This document shows positions 56,787-64,000 of a stretch of 64,000 bases of DNA, piece by piece. Made by a program: the position numbers and the translations under genes. The stretch comes from Cephalotus follicularis (lineage: Eukaryota; Streptophyta; Magnoliopsida; Oxalidales; Cephalotaceae). Below the pieces are notes generated by a model. The model saw only the letters and a program-made list of their open reading frames with translations. It was not told the origin of the DNA and ran no database searches. Every line of letters starts with the position of its first letter. Within the stretch, counting starts at the first letter, position 1. Location: assembly GCA_001972305.1 (NCBI GenBank), contig BDDD01000077.1, positions 560,774 through 624,773 of the forward strand, read 5' to 3'.

Positions 56787-59710
56787 TTAGTCAAAAAGGA
56801 AAGGATATGTCTCTCTCATATCGTCCTCGCGCTCCCAGGTGCGCTCCATAGAACCATGATACTGCCATACAACACTGACCAAAGAGATGGTCTTGTTCCT
56901 CAATGCTCTGGTCTGTCAGTCTACAATCTGTATAGGAGTCTCTATAAACGATAAGTCAGGTTCCAACTGAATATGACCAAACTCAATGATGTGCGAAGGA
57001 TCTCGAACATATCTCCTCAACTGAGAAACATTGAACACATTATGCACTCCCGACAATGCTGGAGGCAAGGCAAGCCTATAAGCAAGTCGGCCAATCCGAT
57101 CCAATACCTCGAAAGGTCCAATAAAACGAGGAGAAAGCTTTCCTTTCTTCCCGAATCTCATGACTCCTTTAGTGGGCGACACTTTGAGGAAAACATGGTC
57201 ACCAACACTAAACTCCAAGCCTCTACGATGAACATCAGCATAGCTTTTCTGTCTACTCTGTGCAACAATCAGTCGGTCTCTTATCAATTTCACTTTCTCT
57301 GCAGTAATCTGAACAACCTCTAGTCCCAAAATACTCTTTTCACCGACCTGATCCCAACAAACTGGTGACCGGCACTTCCTACCATATAGGGCTTCATAGG
57401 GAGCCATCTGTATGCTCTCGTGATAACTATTGTTATACGAGAACTCAACCAAATGCAAGTAGTCATCCCAACTACCCCCAAAGTCGAGTATGCATGCTCG
57501 AAGCATGTCCTCAAATGTCTGAATGGTCCTTTCGGACAAACCATCTGTTTGGGGATGAAAAGCAGTGCTGAAACTCAATTCTGTACCCATAGCTACCTGT
57601 AACTTCCTCCAAAACCCGAAAGTGAAGCGAGAGTCTCGATCTGAAACAATGCTAACAGGAGCTCCATGTGCCCTAACAATCTCTTTCATGAACAATCTGG
57701 ACAACTTCTCTCCAGAATAAGTCATCCAAATCGGTAGAAAGTGGGCCGACTTCGTGAGTCGATCAACCACAACCCAAATACCATCATGTCTGTCACGAGT
57801 CAGAGGCAACCCAGACACAAAATCCATGGTAATATGCTCCCATTTCCACTTAGGAATGAGCAAAGGCTGAAGCAAGCCCGCCGGTCTCTGGTGCTCTACC
57901 TTAACTTGCTGACAAGTGAGGCATCTCGATACAAACTCTGCGATTTCTCTTTTCTTGCCAATCCACCAATAGCTAAGTTTTAGGTCATGACACATCTTCG
58001 TACTCCCTGGATGAACAGAGAGACGAGATTTATGAGCTTGATAAAGAAGCTCTTCCTTCAACTCGCTATCGGCTGGAATGCAAATTCTGTTCCTGTATCT
58101 CAATAACCCATCTGTAGATAGAGAGAAATCGGGTTTCAATCCTTCATCAATAGCAGTAGCCACTTTCTGTAATTCAATATCCACTATCTGTGCATCTCTA
58201 ATCCATTCAAGCAATGCAGGTTGCACCTGTATATGGGAAAGAGTCATACAAGACAACTTGCGACTCAATGCATCTGCAACGACATTGGCTTTTCCAGGAT
58301 GATATTCGATATCACAATCATAATCATTAAGAAGCTCAAACCACCTTCTCTGTCTCATTTTCAATTCCTTCTGTGAAAAGAGATATCTCAGACTCTTATG
58401 ATCAGTAAAAACTGTGAACTTGGTCCCATAAAGGTAGTGGCGCCATTTTCCAAGAGCAAAGACAATGGCCGCCAGCTCCAAGTCATGCACTGGGTAGTTG
58501 TCCTCATATGGTTTGATCTTCCTCGATGCATATGCAATCACTTTTCCGTATTTAATAAGAACACAACCAAGCCCCTTTCGAGAAGCATCGGTGTATACAA
58601 CAAAGTCTTCGTTCCCGTCTGGCAAGGCTAGGACATGAGCGGAAATCAATCTGGCTTTCAACTCTTGAAAACTTCTTTCACAATCACTATCCCATACGAA
58701 GACAGCGTTCTTCTGTGTCAAACTGGTTAACGGTGTAGCAATACGGGAAAATCCCTCAACAAACTGATGATAATACCCTGCTAAACCCAAGAAGCTGCGA
58801 ACTTTGGAAGCATTTGTCGGTCGTTTCCAATCTTTCACTGCCTCTACTTTTGATGGATCCACTGATAAACCGTTACCAGAAACAATATGCCCAAGAAAAG
58901 CAACCTCCGATAACCAAAACTTGCACTTGTTGAATTTGGCATACAATCGATGATCCCTCAAAGTTTGCAGTACAATGTAGAGGTGCTGGGCATGCTCCTC
59001 ATCGGTCCTGGAATAGACCAAGAGGTCGTCAATGAACACTACAATGAACTGATCCAAACACTGCCTGAACACTCGGTTCATCAGGTCCATGAAAGCCACA
59101 GGAGCATTAGTCACACCAAAAGGCACAACTAAGAACTCATAATGGCCATAACTCGATATGAAAGCCGTCTTCGGAATATCCTCGGTCTGACTTTCAACTG
59201 GTGGTAGCCCGATCTCAAGTCGAGCTTAGAAAACACTGTCGCTCCTCTAAGCCGGTCGAACAGCTCGTCAATGTGCGGTAGAGGGTACTTATTCCTCACT
59301 GTAACTTTATTGAGCTGTCAGTAGTCAATACACATACGGAGCGATCCATCTTTCTTCTTGACAAAAAGAACAGGTGCTCCCCAGGGTGAAGCACTAGGTC
59401 TTATAAAACCTTTGTCGAGAAGATTCTGTAACTGTATCTTTAACTCTTTCAACTCGATCGGTGCCATTCGGTACGGTGCTCGAGAAATCGGTGCAGTTCC
59501 TGGTATCAGATCAATCACAAATTCTATCTCTCTGTCTGGCGGCAACAACGTCAAATCCTGAGGAAAAACATCTTCGAACTCGCAAACCACTGGAATGTCC
59601 TCCAGTTCCGGCCGCCATCTGTCTGTATCGAGCACATGTGCCAGAAACCCCTGGCATCCCTGTCGCAACAATCTCTCCGCATGTAAAGCCGAAATTATCG
59701 GAACAAACAA
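56787..59710 (-). pseudogene. Gypsy F pol: RT, RNase H, integrase, chromodomain
   Basis: 59710-59318 is the protease end and RT start ([40 protein letters not shown]). A TGA at 59318-59320 and a frameshift near 59150-59200 follow. The long frame 59126-56916 then gives [19 protein letters not shown], the catalytic [11 protein letters not shown] and RNase H ([19 protein letters not shown]). The integrase zinc finger ([11 protein letters not shown]...CLTCQQVK), its core ([30 protein letters not shown]) and the [13 protein letters not shown] tail come next. A TGA at 56916-56918 precedes the chromodomain (VWQYHGSMERTWEREDDM), which ends at TAA 56787-56789. Both TGAs fit CGA to TGA changes. Several overlapping frames on both strands are shadows. 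Confidence 0.95.
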
Positions 59711-61411
59711 AGGCTATAAGGTGCCAAGAAAGCGAAAAGGTGGTCGTCCCGGAGGACTGAAAACCACTACTTTCCGATGACAATCCACCTGAGCAAAGCT
59801 AGAAGACAACCAATCCATGCCAAGAATCACATCTAGGCAATCCATCGGTAAAACAATAAGATCGGCTAACAAGCAACGATCATCAATCTCAACAATACAA
59901 TCTCTACACACTCGATCGGTGGTCACTGACTCACCGAGAGGTGTGGATACCTCCATAAAGAATGGAAGGTACTCAGGCCTCAAACCAACATGGGAGACAA
60001 AATGCAATGCAATGAATGAATGGGATGAACCTGGATCATTAAGAACCCGTGCTGGAAGCTGAAAGAGTCGAATGGTACCTCCAATCACAACATCAGACCC
60101 TGCTGCAGCACTTGGTTCCATAGTAAACACTCTAGCCTGAACTGTCGGAGCAGAACTCATAGGCTGCTTCCCCCTGGACTGCGAAGTCCCACGGGAAGAA
60201 GACGGTACACTAGCTGTCGGTCCTGGTGGAGGCGGTGCCCGCTGTGTCTGATCAAATCCTCTAGGACGAGAATTCCGAGGACAATCTCTAGCAATGTGGT
60301 CGGGACCACCACAAACCAAGCAATGGCCCAAGAACCATCTACAACTCTCAGAAGTATGGTTGGTCTTCTGACAATGCACACAAGGAACCGTAGCACTCTG
60401 ATTACCACTCTCAGAAAGTCTGGAGGGTGCACCCTGACTAGGTGCTGAAGATCGGCCTCCTCGACCTGCGTTCCTCGATCTGCCTCTCCTCTGGGAACGG
60501 GACAGGTTCCCGCTATCCTGATTGCTACCCTGAGAACCAGGTGAGGGGCTACTATCAGTCTTCTGTGATTTAGCACTGCCACTGTCACTACCACTCTGCC
60601 AAGAAGAAGGAGTAGGCCTGGTGCGGGCTGCATTCCTCATCAGTTTAGCCTCAGCTGTAATATCCTCAAGCTGCATAGCTCGGGAAGAAATATCTGATAT
60701 GGAGGTCAACCCTAAGGGAGTTAATTGCCTCCTCAAATCCAATCTCAGTCCCCGAAGGAACTTCTTTGCTCTACGCTCTTGGCCTTCCACTAAGTATGGG
60801 GCAGATCGGGCTAATTGCATGAATCTCGCCTCACACTCAGCAACTGTCATGCTTCCTTGTACCAAGTTAGCAAATTCAATCTCTCTTATGTCTATCTCTA
60901 CCTGAGGGTAGTACCTTGCATTGAATTCTCTTTTGAAGGCATCCCAAGAGCGGACTGTACCATTCCTTGTCCAATCTGTGTTAACCATAGCCCACCAGTG
61001 CTCGGCTTCTCCTTGGAGCATATACACTGCCAATACCAATTTCTGTTCATCATCACATCCCATGACCCCAAAGATCTTTTCCAGATGGGTTAGCCAAGAC
61101 TCAGCAAGGGTAGGATCAGGGAGTCCTACAAATGCTGGAGGCTGCAACTTTAAGAAGCGGCTCAACATGTCTTCCCTCCTTGGTCTACGTTCCACTCTAG
61201 CCTGTTGGCATCCCATCAGAGTATGCATCTGTGCCATAGTGGCACAAAATTGTATCCAAAACTAAGGGTAAGCACCCACAGGTGGAGCATTAGGATCATA
61301 CTCTGGAAAAGAATTACCAGGAGCCGGTTCAACATCAACAGGAACAGGGGCAGGAGCAAGGGCAGGAACATTCCTTCCACCCCGTCGGCCACGCCTTCCT
61401 CTATTTTCCAT
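59711..61411 (-). pseudogene. Gypsy F gag and protease
   Basis: It starts at ATG 61411 (MENRGRRGRRGG), which lies about 170 bp after the primer site. TAG at 61262-61264 interrupts it early, and then 507 codons are open. These hold the gag core (WLTHLEKIFGVMGCDDEQK, then HWWAMVNTDW and FNARYYPQVEIDIREIEF), a Ser/Arg/Gly linker, the CCHC knuckle CLVCGGPDHIARDC, and a retropepsin-like part with NDPGSSHSFIALHF and VILGMDWL. A TAG at 59714-59716 separates it from the RT part in the same frame. Both TAGs fit CAG to TAG. The original was one gag-pol polyprotein. Confidence 0.94.
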
Positions 61412-61580
61412 TACTATAAGAGACAACAATGGGATGATCAGATGAAATCACTTTCAATTCCAATATCAATCTCTTTTCCAATAACAATAGCATGAATAAG
61501 CAAGAACGCATATCATGCAAATCCATTCAGTCAATCTCAATCAACGCATTTATATACTTAGCTAGCAGGCCGACAAATGT
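61412..61580. other. Gypsy F leader
   Basis: Short untranslated sequence between the gag ATG and the primer site. No other feature is seen. Confidence 0.7.
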
Positions 61581-61591
61581 CTCTGATACCA
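61581..61591 (-). other. primer binding site of Gypsy F
   Basis: The minus strand reads TGGTATCAGAG, three bases from the LTR start at 61595. Confidence 0.92.
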
Positions 61592-61594
61592 TAA

Positions 61595-64000
61595 TGTAAC
61601 ACCCCGCGCCCGCAGGGCGGACACGTGGCATTACTCTCAATCCAATACACAAAATAATGGTCGGGACTAGCAATATAAAAATGCGGAAAAACGTAAAACT
61701 TTGCAATACATATAAGTTGTGGAAGAAACAGTACAAATCCATCCATACAGTATAAAGCAAAGCTTTTACAATACAGTCTTTTACACTACATCATCAATCC
61801 TTCAATACAATATTACAATACAATACATAACAAATCAATCCTTTTGCTACGATGTCTCAATCAGCTCTGCGATGCCCAGACGGTCATGCAATCAAGTCGA
61901 GTCTTCAATCTTTCTGTCCGTTGCTACCTACTACCCTACCTATGCCGCATATAAAGGTACAACTTAGCCCCACCCCGAAGGATGGGGTTAGCCGCACTGG
62001 CTAAGCAGAAACCCCATGCAGCATGTATGCCATGTACAATGTGCAATATTGGTGACAATCTATACAATATCAATGTGCAGTGTACAATATCAATGCATGA
62101 CATGGCAAATGTACATGTACAATTGGCGATCATACTCTCCGTATGACAGTGGCCCATATCAGAGCATGCGGATAGGATCTATAACAATCAATAAATGGTA
62201 GACACTCAATGGTGGTGTATGAAACACCCAATCAATCAATCAATCAATATCCTATAGAGCATGCGACCTCGTCAATACAATGTCAATCGGTTAGCGGTGA
62301 TCAATCCCACGGAAGGTAGTCCTTCAAAAAGGGTGGGAGATCTATCTACGGTTTCCAGATTGATCAGGTCTGGAACTCATAGATTTTCCAGCCAATGACT
62401 GGGTCAATATGGTCTCGATGAGCTACAACCGAGGGAGCTACTGATACCGTTAGGGAGCCATGGCCTCAAGGGAGCATCAATCGACAATCAATCGGTACTG
62501 CTCGTCAGCGGGTCAATACAATACAATACAATAAATGAAACGATCGGCAGAATAGGTGCACAGAGTCAATGACCTAACATGCCGACACGAATCATTAGGT
62601 CACTCTATAGGATCCATACAATACAATCAATCAATCAATCGAGTCAATACAATATTGGGTAAAGTCCATAAGTGGTGGTGTCTAATGGAGAAATGGGAAC
62701 GTGCGTCCATCGTACCGACTTAGGCTCGCAACAACACTCACGACTCAAGCAATTGATCGATGTATCAATACAATGTCGAAGCAAAGCAATAAGTGGTGGT
62801 GCCTAATGGAGGGATGGGAACGTGCATCCATTTTACCGACTTAGACTCGCAGAAACACTCATGACTCAAACAATCAATCCGTCAGTACAATCATTAAAAC
62901 TGGTTTCAAACACTTGAACACCTCAAGTGAGGCTCCGGTCAAGTGGCGATGTGAAAAGAAGTAGAAAACTAGCTTTAAAACAGTTAAAAACTCCTTTCAG
63001 TACATTAGGCGTCGATGTATTTGGTGAAAGACATTGACTCCTCTTTAAAATGGTGGAAAGACGTCGATGTCTTTAAGACATCGATGTCTTTCCCTATTTG
63101 TGTGGAGACCTGGCCGAAGACGGCGACGTCCTTTAAGAAAGGCGTCAACGCGTTTCAATAAAAATAGCCTGAGAATGCACATCGATGTTCGGCATCGACG
63201 TCTTTCCAGGGGAGAGACATCTCGAGGCAAAGACGTCGACGTCTTTGAAAGGCGTCGATGTCTTTGCTGCAGAATCAAGGATATAACACTCGTATGAGAA
63301 AGACATCGACGTCTTTGGGCTAAGGGTCGATGTCTTTTCCGGGCAAAGTCAATTTTGTGCAGAAAATAGGGCCAATCTCGGGTCAAAATCCAATTTAAAG
63401 TCATTATTTGAAAACCAAAGTTTACAATCAATCATTTGAGGTTAGTAAGACTAGTTACAACCTTCCAAATTCGATTTCAATCATTCAATTTAATAATTAG
63501 GTCAAGGGTTTGCTATAAACCCTAAAAACCTTAATTCAATCACTGAATCACTCAATTCAATCATACAGTTCAATCAATCAATCAATAAAATAGTGGGCAA
63601 TTCAGTAAAGAAGTCCTACCTTTCACTGAAGCTTCAAAAGTTGAGCTAACGATCGATCAATCGGCTGAAAACGCCCAATAATCCGCTACTTTCTTGTTCA
63701 ATCGGTAAGCCAACACTTGTAATCACTGTCCTTGTCGATGGAGATGCAATTGCGACTGCAAGGGAGGAAGATGGAGGCTCCAACTAGAGAGAGAGAGGGA
63801 GAAGGATAGAGAGAGAAGAGGAAATGAGAATAATGAGAGAAAAGAGAGAAAGAAATGACTTAAATAGTCGATTCGATCAACTCTCCGAAACTTGGCCCAA
63901 AATCCCGACTATACATGCATATAACCAATACAATATCAATAGGTATGAGAATACCTCCAATCAATACAGTTCGGTACGGTCCAATACGGTACAATACGGT
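61595..64000 (-). repeat. 5' LTR of Gypsy F (incomplete at window edge)
   Basis: It starts TGTAACACCCCGCGCC and follows the left LTR closely, including the ~125-bp duplication at about 62670-62890. It carries an extra 542 bp (63051-63592) that holds the AAAGACGTCGACGTCTTT cluster. By comparison with the left LTR, roughly 35 more bases should lie beyond the window. Confidence 0.92.
63007..63340. repeat. AAAGACGTCGACGTCTTT palindrome cluster, F 5' LTR
   Basis: About twelve words occur, such as AAAGACGTCGATGTCTTT, AGACATCGATGTCTTT, AAGACGTCGACGTCTTTG and AAAGGCGTCAACGCG. The left LTR keeps only the first two (56233-56266). Confidence 0.88.

Larger units (their letters stand above)
54839..64000 (-). 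mobile_element. Gypsy element F (Tekay/Del-like chromovirus), right edge cut by window
   Basis: The left (3') LTR is 54839-56733 (1895 bp), and the right (5') LTR starts at 61595 and runs past the window end. The primer site is 61581-61591, and the polypurine tract (AAGGAGGGGAGAA on the minus strand) follows 56733. The single gag-pro-pol frame is about 4.6 kb with only a few lesions, and the LTRs are close to identical outside one ~540-bp gap. It is the youngest-looking autonomous-type element here. The left flanking 5 bp are GGGTT. Confidence 0.93.

Noticed and set aside
56973..57323. Plus-strand 116-aa frame, and other long plus-strand frames between 56916 and 61265
   Set aside because: They are shadows of the Gypsy F gag-pol on the minus strand, which has all the expected domains in order.
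60157..60633. Minus-strand 158-aa frame overlapping gag
   Set aside because: It is an alternative frame over the low-complexity Ser/Arg/Gly linker of Gypsy F gag and has no domain of its own.
56787..61411. Gypsy F as an endogenous pararetrovirus
   Set aside because: It has LTRs, an integrase and a chromodomain, which place it among chromovirus-type Gypsy retrotransposons. No movement protein is present.

Overview
This window is plant nuclear DNA, almost certainly from a repeat-rich flowering plant; the species cannot be named from the sequence. Apart from a possible 3' end of a host gene at the left edge (1-192), everything recognisable is transposable-element material: chromovirus-type Ty3/Gypsy elements with tRNA-iMet primer sites and chromodomain remnants, Copia elements, a hAT DNA transposon, an L1-type LINE, and several large solo LTRs. 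Nearly all coding regions are broken by stops or frameshifts, so this reads as heterochromatic, nested repeat DNA. I found no tRNA or rRNA gene and no intact host gene.

Layout. 1178-2232 is a Copia solo LTR. 2942-26692 is one old minus-strand Gypsy element (here called C) broken into pieces by later insertions. From right to left these are its 5' LTR (22053-26692, itself hit by an LTR-type insertion at 23116-25228), its gag start (21563-21891), a second Gypsy element B (15055-21562), more of C's gag (14417-15054), a hAT transposon (3959-14416, 8-bp target duplication GGTATGAT) and C's zinc knuckle, protease and RT start (2942-3950). The hAT is itself split by a gag-only Copia element A (7778-12274, target duplication TATTC). 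26693-29100 is an inverted second copy of the C-type LTR, so 22053-29100 forms a large interrupted palindrome.

29101-43319 is another degraded Gypsy element E. It is split by a solo LTR at 30416-32888 (duplication ACATG) and by a solo LTR G (36419-40874) that carries another solo LTR H (37825-39979, duplication TTTTG). 43320-47743 is an internally deleted LTR element D (duplication GAATA). 47749-51419 is a LINE, cut by a Copia fragment J (51420-54420), then a Copia LTR K (from 54421), then a Gypsy element F (54839 to beyond the right edge). F is the best preserved, with a near-complete gag-pol.

Two patterns cut across unrelated families. First, the hAT and most of the LTR families carry a cluster of short imperfect palindromes whose core is YCGR inside a family-specific frame (CAGCCGGCTG, GCGTCGACGC, AAGCGTCGACGCTT, AAAGACGTCGACGTCTTT and relatives). 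Second, in the hAT and in two Copia LTRs this cluster is followed by one or two copies of a sequence matching the plant mitosis-specific activator consensus (YCYAACGGYYA) and then a TATA-type box. This looks like the same promoter layout in a DNA transposon and in retrotransposons, and it is the most interesting signal in the window.
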